NCBI RefSeq assembly: GCF_900109525.1 | Contig: NZ_FOAN01000003.1 | Span: 310,001 to 374,000 of the forward strand | Direction: 5' to 3' | Length of the DNA stretch: 64,000 nucleotides | From: Allobosea lupini | GTDB lineage: Bacteria > Pseudomonadota > Alphaproteobacteria > Rhizobiales > Beijerinckiaceae | Part shown: one piece after another, positions 24,279 to 32,831 of the stretch | How the letters are laid out: every line of letters starts with the position of its first letter | Numbering within the stretch: position 1 is the first letter of the stretch | Notes under the pieces: model-generated | The model's database searches: none | Told to the model about the DNA's origin: nothing | Seen by the model: only the letters and a program-made list of their open reading frames with translations | Program-made: the position numbers and the translations under genes

Positions 24279-25706
24279 TCAGGCTTCGTGCACGAAGCGG
24301 GTCAGGAGATAGGGCTCAAGCCCTTCGGGCCCGCCCTCATGGCCCCAGCCGCTGGCGCTGGACCCGCCGAACGGCACCTCCGGCAACGCGACCGTGAAGG
24401 TGTTGACTCCGATGGCGCCGGCATTCAGCCCTTGCGCCAGTCGCCGGGCCGTCGGGGCGTGATCGGTCACGACATAGCCGGCCAGGGCAAAGGCACTGTC
24501 ATTGGCGAGCGCGAGGGCTTCGTCGATATCGTCGAAGGCTGCGACGGGCGCGATCGGCCCGAATGGCTCGGTGCGCATGATCGCGGCCGACGCCGGTACC
24601 TCGGCCAGCACCGTCGGCGGAAAATAGAAGCCGGGACGCTCGAGGCGGGCGCCACCGGTAACGATCCTGGCATTCGCCTGGACGGCATCGGAAACCAGGA
24701 GCGACATTGCATCGACGCGGCGCGCGTTCGACAGCGGTCCCATCCCGGAGGCCTCGTCGCTGCCCGGCCCGACGATGATCGCGCGCGCCCGCTCGGCCAG
24801 CCGGGCGACGAAGCGATCGTAGCGGGAACGATGGACATAGAAGCGGCTGGCGACATTGCAGCTCTGTCCGGCATTCCGGAACTTGGCAGCGGCGATGAGG
24901 TCGGCGGCAGCTTCGGGGTCGGCGTCGGCGCAGATGATCGCCGCCGCATGCCCGCCGAGCTCCATCGTGCAGCGCTTCAGCGCCGCCCCCGCCTGTTGGG
25001 CGAGCTGGCGGCCAACCGCGGTTGAACCCGTGAAGGAGACCTTGCGGACGACAGGCGACGCGATCAGGGCGGACGAGATCTCGGCCGGATCCCCGAAAAG
25101 CAGGTTCAGCGCGCCCGGCGGCAGCCCGGCCTGTCCCAGATGATCGGCGATCGCGAACGCGGTCGCCGGCGTCTCCTCGGCCGGCTTGGCGATGACCGCG
25201 CAGCCGGCGGCAAGAGCCGGCGCCAGCTTGCGCACCAGATTGATCGCCGGGAAATTCCAGGGCGAGAACGCCGCGACGACACCGACAGGCTCGCGTGAGG
25301 TCGCCATGCGCGCGCCGGGGCTACGGGCCGGGATCGTCCGCCCATAGCTGCGCCTTGCCTCGGCCGCATAGAAATCGAAGGTGTCGGCGGCGGCGTCGAT
25401 CTCGGCGAGCGCCTCGCGCATCGGCTTGCCGTTTTCCTGCACGATCAGCGTGGCCATCCTGCTGCGGTCGGCGCGCATCGCCTGCGCCGTCAGGCGCAGG
25501 ACACGCTCGCGCTCGATGGCCGGCGTCGCGCGCCAAATCCGATAACCGTGCGCAGCCGCCGCCTCCGCGCGCCCGATATCCTCGGCAGACGCGCCGGTGA
25601 ACTCGGCGAGAGCGCCGCCGGTGGACGGGTCGAGCACGGTGATGGTCGAACCGGTTCCTTGGCGCGCCGCGCCGGCGATCGATAGCGAAGGACGGGGATA
25701 AGTCAT
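24279..25706 (-). CDS. NAD(P)-dependent aldehyde dehydrogenase (succinate-semialdehyde type)
   Basis: 475-residue ALDH. The Rossmann segment FTGSTAVGRQ, catalytic Glu249 in MELGGH and nucleophile Cys283 in FRNAGQSCN are conserved; PWNFPAIN marks the substrate tunnel. Length and motifs are closest to the semialdehyde dehydrogenase (GabD-like) branch. It is the first gene of the minus-strand operon, preceded by the palindrome AAACATATGTTT 18 bases upstream and then by the TetR gene, also on the minus strand and so read towards this operon. It likely oxidises the aldehyde made by the GMC enzyme; substrate unknown. Confidence 0.88.
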   Translation of the reverse strand: MTYPRPSLSIAGAARQGTGSTITVLDPSTGGALAEFTGASAEDIGRAEAAAAHGYRIWRATPAIERERVLRLTAQAMRADRSRMATLIVQENGKPMREALAEIDAAADTFDFYAAEARRSYGRTIPARSPGARMATSREPVGVVAAFSPWNFPAINLVRKLAPALAAGCAVIAKPAEETPATAFAIADHLGQAGLPPGALNLLFGDPAEISSALIASPVVRKVSFTGSTAVGRQLAQQAGAALKRCTMELGGHAAAIICADADPEAAADLIAAAKFRNAGQSCNVASRFYVHRSRYDRFVARLAERARAIIVGPGSDEASGMGPLSNARRVDAMSLLVSDAVQANARIVTGGARLERPGFYFPPTVLAEVPASAAIMRTEPFGPIAPVAAFDDIDEALALANDSAFALAGYVVTDHAPTARRLAQGLNAGAIGVNTFTVALPEVPFGGSSASGWGHEGGPEGLEPYLLTRFVHEA

Positions 25707-25723
25707 TGGATGCCGCCATTTCT

Positions 25724-25735
25724 AAACATATGTTT
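25724..25735. promoter_or_regulatory. Candidate TetR operator before the ALDH operon
   Basis: Perfect palindrome AAACATATGTTT. The same half sites (AAACA-NN-TGTTT) occur in the palindrome before the TRAP operon at 26556-26569, with the TetR gene between them. Autoregulatory pair inferred. Confidence 0.5.
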
Positions 25736-25785
25736 GAAACATACATTCGAATCAGCGACTCTGACAAGAGGCCGCCGGGACGGCT

Positions 25786-26439
25786 TTATCCGGGAGGGGC
25801 CTCAAGGCCGGCGGAGACAAAACGGACGAGGCGGCGAACGGTTTTTTCGTGATCGACTCGCTCACGATCGGTCTCGGCGACCGCGAGCGCCGAGGCGGGC
25901 GCGAGGTGTACGAGGGTCTGCAGGACGGCGCCGCGTGCACAGTCGTAGCGCAGCGCGATCTCCGTGCGGGACAGGTCTGGCAGCAGCTTCTGCAGCAGGT
26001 CGACGAAGCGCTCGTGGACGGGGCCGAACTGCTCTTCGACGATGCGCTTCGTCAGCGGCAGCTGGCCGGTGCGGACCTGCATCAGGATCGTCATGACATC
26101 GCGGTACTCGCCGGCGCCGAGTTCGACGAGCGGCCTGACCAGCGCTTCGGCAACGGCTGAAATCTTCGGCAGCGCCGGCGCCGACTGCCGGATGCAGGCC
26201 TCGAGCGCGCCGCTCCTGGCCCGGATGATCGGCTTCAGCCCGGCCTCGAAGACCTGGCGGATCAGCTCGTCCTTGGAGCGAAAATAATAGTTGATTGCCG
26301 CCGTGTTGACGCGGGCTGCCTCGGTGATGTCGCGCACGGTGCCGGCTTCGAAGCCACGCTCGGCGAATACGGTGAGCGCCGCGGCCAGAATCCTCTCCCG
26401 CGTGTCGGGTTCGCTCGCCGCCGGCGCCACTCGCTTCAT
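25786..26439 (-). CDS. TetR-family regulator (CerR/DUF1956 C-terminal type)
   Basis: 217-residue repressor. N-terminal TetR helix-turn-helix: RERILAAALTVFAERGFEAG then TVRDITEAARVNTAAINYYF. The C-terminal half is of the CerR-type ligand domain. ATG 26439 has GGAGGG eight bases upstream; the frame is open to 26532 without a better site. It lies between the aldehyde-dehydrogenase operon and the divergent TRAP operon, each preceded by a palindrome with the same half sites, so it probably controls uptake and catabolism together. Confidence 0.86.
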   Translation of the reverse strand: MKRVAPAASEPDTRERILAAALTVFAERGFEAGTVRDITEAARVNTAAINYYFRSKDELIRQVFEAGLKPIIRARSGALEACIRQSAPALPKISAVAEALVRPLVELGAGEYRDVMTILMQVRTGQLPLTKRIVEEQFGPVHERFVDLLQKLLPDLSRTEIALRYDCARGAVLQTLVHLAPASALAVAETDRERVDHEKTVRRLVRFVSAGLEAPPG

Positions 26440-26555
26440 CGCATCGTCCCTCCATGAGTCCGCGCGCCTGCACGGCCGAGTTGTCGCTCTATCGCTAGCG
26501 GTGCCGGATCGCGAGCGAAAGCCGCTTGACAACAGTTTTTTACAAACAGATGATT

Positions 26556-26569
26556 AAAACAATTGTTTT
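26556..26569. promoter_or_regulatory. Candidate TetR operator before the TRAP operon
   Basis: Perfect 14-base palindrome AAAACAATTGTTTT in a sharply AT-rich pocket between the divergent TetR and TRAP genes. Shares AAACA-NN-TGTTT with 25724-25735. Confidence 0.55.
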
Positions 26570-26619
26570 CAACAGGCATCGTGAGGGCGAGCCTGGAAAA
26601 CCCGGAGGGGAACCCGACC

Positions 26620-27594
26620 ATGCTGACGAAACTGACGTCGACAGCGTTGCTGCTCGCGAGCCTGTTCACCGCTTCGGCGGCCGTGGCCCAGGATTCGCGC
26701 ACGATCCGCATCGGCCTCGTCGTGCCGCCGAACCAGCAATGGACGCTGAGCGCCCAGGCTTTCGGAGAGGAGCTCAAGGCTGCGACGAACGGACGGCTCT
26801 CCGTCGCGGTTTTCCCGTCCAGCCAGCTCGGCTCGGAAGCCCAGATGATCCAGCAGCTCCAGACCGGGGCGCTCGACATGGGCTGGCTGACCACCGCCGA
26901 ACTGTCGAACCGCGTGCCGGAACTGGCCGCGCTGCATGCTCCATTTCTCGTCAAGGACATGGATCAGGCCCGGGCCGTTCTGGAAAGTCCGGTCGCCGAG
27001 AAAATTCTCGAGCGCTTCCCGGCCAGCATCGGCGCCATCGGCCTCGGATACGGCATGACTGGCCTGCGCCAGATCCTGACCCGCGACAAGTCGACGGGCA
27101 TCGCCGACATCAAGGGCAAGAAGATCCGCGTCATACCGTCCGCGCCGGCGCGTGACTTTTACGAGCTGCTCGGTGCGGCGCCCACGCCGGTGCCGTTCGC
27201 CGGTGTCTACGATGCGCTCGCCAATGGTCAGGTCGATGGCATCGACATGGATTTCGAGGCGACGTTCTACAACAAGTACAACCAGCTCGCCAAAACCATG
27301 CTGGTGACCAATCACGTCATGGCACCGATGGCCGCTGCCTTCTCGGCCAGGGTGTGGCGCGATCTGAGCGAGGCTGATCAGAAGCTGATCCGCGATCTCG
27401 TCGCCAAGCAGATGAAGCTCATCCGCAACGAGTTCGTCGCCAACGAGGAAGCCTTCCGCAAGCGCCTGGCTGAAGCCGGCTTCGAGATGAGGCCGGTCGC
27501 GCGCGAGACGTTCGCGGAGGTCGTCAAGGCCTGGGATGCGCGCTGGGAGGCCAAGGCGCCCGATCTGAAGGCGCTGCGAACCTTCACTCGCTGA
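26620..27594 (+). CDS. TRAP transporter solute-binding protein (DctP family)
   Basis: 324-residue periplasmic receptor with a Sec signal (MLTKLTSTALLLASLFTASA) and the DctP fold. The conserved region DIKGKKIRVIPSAPARDFYE includes the Arg that usually binds the substrate carboxylate, and VPFAGVYDALANGQVDGIDM is a family hallmark. GGAGGGG lies ten bases before ATG 26620. It captures an organic acid or related anion for the following membrane components. First gene of the operon divergent from TetR. Confidence 0.9.
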   Translation: MLTKLTSTALLLASLFTASAAVAQDSRTIRIGLVVPPNQQWTLSAQAFGEELKAATNGRLSVAVFPSSQLGSEAQMIQQLQTGALDMGWLTTAELSNRVPELAALHAPFLVKDMDQARAVLESPVAEKILERFPASIGAIGLGYGMTGLRQILTRDKSTGIADIKGKKIRVIPSAPARDFYELLGAAPTPVPFAGVYDALANGQVDGIDMDFEATFYNKYNQLAKTMLVTNHVMAPMAAAFSARVWRDLSEADQKLIRDLVAKQMKLIRNEFVANEEAFRKRLAEAGFEMRPVARETFAEVVKAWDARWEAKAPDLKALRTFTR

Positions 27595-27628
27595 CGCCGG
27601 CCGGTCGCGCCAACAGGAGAATGTCGCC

Positions 27629-28261
27629 ATGGATCTGACCGCGCGAGACGCGGCCCTCCTGCGCTGTCGCCGCAGGACTGTCGCGGAGGCGACGCAGGCC
27701 GTCAGCCGTGTCGTCGCCGCTGGTGAAAAGGTGCTGGTGACCGCCTTCGTCGCCGCGATCTTCGCGCTGATCCTGCTGAACATCGCAACCCGGGCCGCCG
27801 GCCGGCCGCTGATTTGGGTCGACGAACTTGCGATCTATCTGATGGTCGCGACCTGCTTCATCGGCACCTCGCTGACGGTGCGACAGCGGCTCGACTTCGC
27901 CGTGACGCTCGTTATCGACGCGCTTGGGCAAGCCAAGCGCAGGGTCGTCGACGCGATGCTGACCGTGATCGGCCTCGCCTATGGGCTTTTCCTGATTGTG
28001 CTGTGCTGGCGACTCTTCGACCCGGTGCAGCTGGCATGGTCGGGCTTCGACATCGCGGCCTACACCGCGGCCTCGCTGAACTTCCTCTATACCGATCCGA
28101 CCCAGACGCTGGGAATTCCCAAATGGGTCGTCCTGCTCGTGCTGCCGCTCTACGCCGTCGGCGTCAGCATTCATTGCCTCGCCAATCTGGTCGAGGACCT
28201 GGGCTGGGCGGAGCGCGAACGGATCGCCGCCGACAGCGCCGCGACCCTGGAGGCCGGCTGA
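27629..28261 (+). CDS. TRAP transporter small permease (DctQ family)
   Basis: 210 residues with four membrane helices, as usual for DctQ. The motif RPLIWVDELAIYLMVATCFI (a W-x-EE-like segment, here WVDE) and the following LTVRQRLDF are typical. The stop lies one base before the large-permease start codon, so the two are translated together. It links the binding protein to the large permease in the inner membrane. Confidence 0.88.
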   Translation: MDLTARDAALLRCRRRTVAEATQAVSRVVAAGEKVLVTAFVAAIFALILLNIATRAAGRPLIWVDELAIYLMVATCFIGTSLTVRQRLDFAVTLVIDALGQAKRRVVDAMLTVIGLAYGLFLIVLCWRLFDPVQLAWSGFDIAAYTAASLNFLYTDPTQTLGIPKWVVLLVLPLYAVGVSIHCLANLVEDLGWAERERIAADSAATLEAG

Positions 28262-28262
28262 C

Positions 28263-29525
28263 ATGATCACTGGTGCAGCTTTCACCGCGTTCCTGCTGGG
28301 CGGCCTGCCGATCGGGCTCGTGCTCTGCCTTGCGACGTTGTCCTACGTCGTCGCGACGCGAAACTGGCAGCTCTTCGATTCCTATCTGATACAGCTCTTC
28401 GGCGGCATCGATTCCTACGGCCTGCTCGCCCTGCCACTGTTCATCCTGGTCGGCGAGTTCATGAACGCAGGCGGGATCACGACGCGGCTGCTCGAGATGA
28501 CAATGGCCATCACCGGCCGGATCCGCGGCAGCCTCGCCTATGTCAACGTCTTCGCCAACGGGCTGATCTCGTCGATCCTGGGATCGTCGACGACCCAGAT
28601 CGCAATCATGGCGCAGACGCTCGTGCCGGAAATGGTGCGCAAAGGCTACGACAAGAACTTTGCCGTCGCCACCACCGTCTCGGCGGGATTGCTCGGGCCT
28701 ATCATCCCGCCCTCGCTGATCTTCGTGATCTACGGCGTGATGGTGCAGGCACCGATCGGCGACATGTTCGTCGCGGGAATCATTCCCGGCCTGCTGATCA
28801 TCGCGGCCTTCTGCCTAGTGATCTGGCTGATGGGCTTCTGGCTCGCCTATCCCATCGAGCCCCACGCTTCGGTCCGCGAGCGCATCGGCCGGTTCATGCG
28901 CGGCCTGCCCACCATGCTGATCCCGATCGTCATCCTGGTCAGCATCATGACCGGACTGGCGAGCCCGACGGAATCGGCGGCGCTGGCCTGCGTCGCAGCG
29001 CTGTTTCTCGGCTTGGGCTATCGCGAGATCGATCTGCGCCAGCTGCCGCAGATGTTCCTGCGGACCGGGCTCAACACGGCGATCGTGCTTTACCTCGTCG
29101 CCGCGGCCAACGTCTTCACCTGGGTGCTGATCCACGGCCAGGTGCCGCAGGTCGTCGCCAGCTGGATGACCTCGGTGGCGAGCGGACCGGTCAGCTTCAT
29201 GCTCTGGCTCAACCTGATCCTGCTGGTCATCGGCACGGTGATCGACGGCGTCGCCGGGCTGATCCTGATCGTGCCGATCCTCTATCCGATCGCGACCGGC
29301 CTCTACGGCATCGATCCGATCCATTTCGGGGTGGTGGTCTCGATCAATCTGACTCTCGGGTTGGTTTCGCCGCCGGTCGGGGCTGCGCTATTCGTCGGCG
29401 CGTCGTTGACGAATACCAAACCGAGCGACGTCTTCGCCATGTCACTCCCCTTCTGCCTCGCAACCTGCGTGGTCCTGGTCGTTCTCAGCATCTGGCCATG
29501 GTTCACGCTGGCGCTGATCAGATGA
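28263..29525 (+). CDS. TRAP transporter large permease (DctM family)
   Basis: 420-residue, about 12-helix sodium-coupled permease. Family motifs are visible: LALPLFILVGEFMNAGGI, the GLISSILGSSTTQIAIMAQT segment, and GLLGPIIPPSLIFVIYG. It carries out the transport step in the inner membrane. Third gene of the TRAP operon; a small cytoplasmic protein gene follows after 26 bases. Confidence 0.9.
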   Translation: MITGAAFTAFLLGGLPIGLVLCLATLSYVVATRNWQLFDSYLIQLFGGIDSYGLLALPLFILVGEFMNAGGITTRLLEMTMAITGRIRGSLAYVNVFANGLISSILGSSTTQIAIMAQTLVPEMVRKGYDKNFAVATTVSAGLLGPIIPPSLIFVIYGVMVQAPIGDMFVAGIIPGLLIIAAFCLVIWLMGFWLAYPIEPHASVRERIGRFMRGLPTMLIPIVILVSIMTGLASPTESAALACVAALFLGLGYREIDLRQLPQMFLRTGLNTAIVLYLVAAANVFTWVLIHGQVPQVVASWMTSVASGPVSFMLWLNLILLVIGTVIDGVAGLILIVPILYPIATGLYGIDPIHFGVVVSINLTLGLVSPPVGAALFVGASLTNTKPSDVFAMSLPFCLATCVVLVVLSIWPWFTLALIR

Positions 29526-29551
29526 CTCCACGCGCAAACAGGACAATCGCG

Positions 29552-29908
29552 ATGAATCAGTCGAGCACGGCACCTGGCGGCGTCGCCCGCATCTGGCGAG
29601 GTCGGACCAGCAGCACCCTGGCGGACGAGTACACCCGTTATCTCTACGACCACGGCGTGAAGAAGCTCGAGTCGCTCGGCGCGCGCGGCGTCCAGATGCT
29701 CCGCGAGGACCAGGCGGATTCCAGCTTCTTCATGGTCACGTCGTTCTGGGACAGCATGGAGGCGATGACCCGCTGGGCCGGAGCCGACCCGACCCGGATC
29801 AGGCATCTGGACAAGGACCCTGAATATCTTCTCGAACTGCCCAGCAGCGTGCAGATCCTGAGCGTCGTCTCCTGCAACTGGATACTGGCGGATACGATGC
29901 GCATTTAG
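29552..29908 (+). CDS. Small antibiotic-monooxygenase-like (dimeric alpha/beta barrel) protein
   Basis: 118 residues. GVARIWRGRTSSTLADEYTR and SSFFMVTSFWDSMEAMTRWA are the first and third strand patterns of dimeric alpha/beta-barrel proteins (ABM-like). ATG 29552 has AGGA nine bases upstream. It is the last gene of the TRAP operon. Such proteins can be small oxygenases, isomerases or binding proteins; no catalytic residue can be named. Confidence 0.65.
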   Translation: MNQSSTAPGGVARIWRGRTSSTLADEYTRYLYDHGVKKLESLGARGVQMLREDQADSSFFMVTSFWDSMEAMTRWAGADPTRIRHLDKDPEYLLELPSSVQILSVVSCNWILADTMRI

Positions 29909-29922
29909 ACCATATTGGCTCT

Positions 29923-29941
29923 GCCTGCCGGGCTAGCAGGC
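29923..29941 (+). terminator. Hairpin after the TRAP operon
   Basis: GCCTGC-cgggcta-GCAGGC is a perfect 6-bp GC-rich stem, 15 bases after the last stop codon. There is no U-tract, so intrinsic termination is uncertain. Confidence 0.35.
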
Positions 29942-30289
29942 CCTGCAAGGCCGCTTCCGGGCTATGTGGCCTGCTGCCGGCTTCGCGGGCACCGTGAGTG
30001 AGTGTTTCGTGAGGCCGGAGGGTCTGCGGCGCTTCGAAGCGCGTCCAAATGCGAGGCTCTCCAGACCCACTCCGATGCATGCGTGCAGCGGCCTCGCTCG
30101 ACAGAAGCCCCCAGACTACGAAGATAAGCGTAACCCGCGTGAACGAGACCGCGGCACAGAGGTGCAATCCGAGCTTGACCCAACTGCCCGACTAGTGAGG
30201 CAGACCTTCGATGTACGTCAGCAAGCGAACTATGAGCACGTGAGCTTCGACACGCGCAATGCGGCGACGTTCCCAGCGGGATCGTCGAC
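29942..30289. other. Intergenic stretch without a supported gene
   Basis: About 350 bases between the TRAP operon and the convergent TetR gene. Frames on both strands lack protein-like composition and ribosome sites. Nothing is recognised. Confidence 0.5.
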
Positions 30290-30928
30290 TTAGTCTGCAG
30301 CAAGCCGGCTCATGACGAAGCGCGTCGTTTCTTCCGCGAGTTCCTCGGGCAGTCGTCGATAACCGCCGAGAAAGGCGCGGCAGATCAGCGGGCCCGTGAG
30401 GAGATCGCAAATCCATTCGGCATCGATCTCTCCCGTTAGTTCGCCGCGCGCCCGTGCGCGCCCGAGAGCTCGCGATGTGGATGCCCTGCGCGGTGCCACG
30501 AATCCGTGCCACCAACTGCTGGCGAGCTCCGGTTCGGCACTGATATCGGCGAGCAGGCCGGGGAACAGCCCGGCGATGACGGGGTCGTTCCAGAACCGGA
30601 TCTGAGAGCGCTGCAATTCCAACAGGTCGCCTGCAAGGGATCCGGTGTCAGGCGTTGGGTCGATACCATAGCCCTCGATCAGGGCACCGAGAACGAGGAG
30701 CACCTTGTTGGCGCCCCGAAGGTAGATGGTCGGCCGCGTGGCGCCGGTCCGTTGCGCAACCATGTCATAGGACAAGCGCTGGTAGCCGACCTCCGCCAGC
30801 AGATCGAGCACGGCGCGGGTGATGGCAGCATCGGTTGCACTCCGCCGGGGCCGCCCTCGCGTACGAGGCTTGTCGGCAAAGACCCCGGAAGGCTCGGGCG
30901 TCGGCTTGGCCGAGTTTGTCCTAGGCAT
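30290..30928 (-). CDS. TetR-family regulator of the divergent catabolic operon
   Basis: 212-residue repressor. A basic N-terminal tail (KPRTRGRPRRS) precedes the helix-turn-helix (LLAEVGYQRLSYDMVAQRTG then ATRPTIYLRGANK). The C-terminal half resembles the TetR_C_11-like domain (DPVIAGLFPGLLADISAEPE). ATG 30928 is chosen over 30952. It is divergent from the ABC-transporter operon across about 105 bases containing AGGTCGT repeats, so it is the likely repressor of that operon. Ligand unknown. Confidence 0.85.
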   Translation of the reverse strand: MPRTNSAKPTPEPSGVFADKPRTRGRPRRSATDAAITRAVLDLLAEVGYQRLSYDMVAQRTGATRPTIYLRGANKVLLVLGALIEGYGIDPTPDTGSLAGDLLELQRSQIRFWNDPVIAGLFPGLLADISAEPELASSWWHGFVAPRRASTSRALGRARARGELTGEIDAEWICDLLTGPLICRAFLGGYRRLPEELAEETTRFVMSRLAAD

Positions 30929-30970
30929 CGCTACATCTCTTGACAGGGCCATTCGAACTAATTCATATAC

Positions 30971-31003
30971 AGGTCGTATCGTAAATATAAGACCTCAAGG
31001 TCG
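30971..31003. promoter_or_regulatory. Candidate operator with AGGTCGT repeats
   Basis: AGGTCGT at 30971-30977 is repeated directly at 30998-31004, and GACCT at 30991-30995 forms an inverted partner to the first copy. The region is AT-rich and lies between the TetR gene and the operon start at 31033, where a promoter and operator are expected. Confidence 0.4.
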
Positions 31004-31032
31004 TTTACACGATTTTCCCCGGGGAGGAAACC

Positions 31033-32010
31033 ATGAAGCGCTTGTCCTATCTGTCGCGACGTCACGTTCTGGCCGGCATCGCTGCCCTGTCCACCGCGGC
31101 CGCGTCCCCACTGGCGGTCGCGCAGACCGGCGCTGGCAAACTGCGCGAATTGAAGCTCGGCGTCTTCCCGATCGTCGATGCCGCAGTCCTTTTGCTGGCG
31201 CGCGACCGGAGCATCTTCGAGAAGCATGGGCTCAAGGTCACGATCAGCACGTTGTCGACAGCCTCGATCGTGCAATCGACGATGAGCGGACAGGTCGATG
31301 TCGCGCTCAACTCCTTGCAACATACCGCCTCCGCCAGCGCGGCCGGATTGCCGATCGGGGTCGTGAGCGGCCTCAGCCGCTGGGCGAAGGGAAGCTCCGG
31401 AGCCGACCCCGATGGCCTGATCGTCCGCAAGGGGGATGTCCGCTCGGGCGCCGACCTCAACGGCAAGACGATTGCGGTCGTGGCGCTGAACAGCGCCGAC
31501 GAACTCGCCGCCCGCGTGACGGTCGACCGCTTCGGCGGCGATGCGCGCAGCCTGAAATTTGCCGTGCTGCCGCCGCCCGCGATGAAGGGCGCCGTTCAGA
31601 ACGGCGACGTACAGGCGGCCGTGGTCCACGACCCCTTCTACTCCTCCTTCATGGCGAGCGGCGCGTTCGCGGCTCCCTTCGGCAATCCGAACTTCCTCGC
31701 CTTTGCCGATCTGCCGCGCCTCGTCCTGATCGCCTCGCGCGACTACGCCAAGGCCAATGCGGATACGATGCGAGCGCTGCGCGCGGCCGTGGCAGAGGCG
31801 ATCGCGTATGCCGAGAGCCATCCGCAGGATGTGCCGGAGGCCCTGATGAAAGGCTTCAACACGCCTGAAGCCGACGCCAAGGCCTCGGCGCTGCCGAAGC
31901 TCTCGGCCGAAGTCACGGTCCCCCAGGTGGCGCAGGTGAAGAAGCTGTTCGAGGATTACAGCTTCGCGAAGGGCACGGTCGATCCGTCCGCTCTGGTGCT
32001 GGCGCCGTGA
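31033..32010 (+). CDS. ABC transporter substrate-binding protein (NMT1/SsuA-like)
   Basis: 325-residue periplasmic binding protein. The N-terminus has a twin-arginine signal (YLSRRHVLAGIAALSTAAAS). The NMT1/SsuA pattern is clear: LRELKLGVFPIVDAAVLLLA, SIFEKHGLKVTI, MSGQVDVALNS, and the two-domain layout. Start ATG follows GGGGAGGAAACC. This family binds sulfonates, nitrate, pyrimidine precursors, taurine and various aromatic or aliphatic acids, so the substrate cannot be named. First gene of a tightly packed ten-gene operon; its stop overlaps the permease GTG (GTGA). Confidence 0.88.
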   Translation: MKRLSYLSRRHVLAGIAALSTAAASPLAVAQTGAGKLRELKLGVFPIVDAAVLLLARDRSIFEKHGLKVTISTLSTASIVQSTMSGQVDVALNSLQHTASASAAGLPIGVVSGLSRWAKGSSGADPDGLIVRKGDVRSGADLNGKTIAVVALNSADELAARVTVDRFGGDARSLKFAVLPPPAMKGAVQNGDVQAAVVHDPFYSSFMASGAFAAPFGNPNFLAFADLPRLVLIASRDYAKANADTMRALRAAVAEAIAYAESHPQDVPEALMKGFNTPEADAKASALPKLSAEVTVPQVAQVKKLFEDYSFAKGTVDPSALVLAP

Positions 32011-32831
32011 GCGGTCTCGTCTCCCTTCCCTCGGACGGTACGCCGGCGCGCCGAGCGCCGCCGCGGCCGATCGGCCCCTGGCTCGGCAAGGCAGCCTTCC
32101 TGCTGCTCCCGCTGGCGGCGTGGCATCTCCTCGTGCTCAGCGGCAAGGTCGGGCCCGAGGTGTTGCCCCGGCTCGACGCGACGCTGCTGCGCCTGGCCGC
32201 ACTGATCGCCGCCGGCGACGTTCCGGCCCGCATTGGCGAGACCCTTACCGGCTGGGCGATCTCGCTGCTGATCGCGACGTCGATCGCCGTTCCGCTCGGC
32301 ATCCTTCTCGGATCGAGCGCCTTCGCGCGGCAGAGCAGCCGGCTGCTGGTCGATGCGGTGCGGAGCGTCCCGCCGCTGGGGCTAATCCCGCTGGCGCTGC
32401 TGCTGTTCGGCGCGCGCCGGCAGACCGAGCTTATGGTGACCGTACCGACCATGCTGTGGCCGATCATGCTGCAGGTCAGCCATGGCGTGCGCGACATCGA
32501 CCCGATGTTGGTCGAGACCGGCCGAGCCTTTCGCCTGCCGAAGGCCACGCTGCTCCGGCATGTGCTGATGCCGGCTGTGACGCCCTATCTCATCACCGGA
32601 CTGCGGCTTGCCGCCGTCATGGGTCTTCTGCTCTGCATCGGCATCGAGGTACTCACTTATGTGCCAGGCGTCGGCGCGGCGATTGCGGTCGCCCAGAGCG
32701 TCGGCGCGGTCCTCGACGTCTATGCCTATACGCTGGTAGCGATCGGGCTGGGCGTCGCGATGACGCTCGCGACCTATCTCGCCGAGGGGTTGCTCGTGCC
32801 CTGGAGCCCGGCGCGCAGGAGGCGGCCGTGA
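32007..32831 (+). CDS. ABC transporter permease (SsuC/TauC family), first copy
   Basis: 274-residue inner-membrane permease with about six helices. The coupling loop DPMLVETGRAFRLPKATLLR followed by HVLMPAVTPYLITGLRLA is the family EAA motif. The GTG start overlaps the binding-protein stop. A second permease gene follows with another GTGA overlap, so the transporter is a heterodimer rather than the usual homodimer of this family. Confidence 0.87.
   Translation: MSGLVSLPSDGTPARRAPPRPIGPWLGKAAFLLLPLAAWHLLVLSGKVGPEVLPRLDATLLRLAALIAAGDVPARIGETLTGWAISLLIATSIAVPLGILLGSSAFARQSSRLLVDAVRSVPPLGLIPLALLLFGARRQTELMVTVPTMLWPIMLQVSHGVRDIDPMLVETGRAFRLPKATLLRHVLMPAVTPYLITGLRLAAVMGLLLCIGIEVLTYVPGVGAAIAVAQSVGAVLDVYAYTLVAIGLGVAMTLATYLAEGLLVPWSPARRRRP

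Noticed and set aside
29942..30289. Frames of 109-113 codons on both strands between the TRAP operon and TetR
   Set aside because: Cys/Arg/Ser-rich products without start signals; treated as non-coding.
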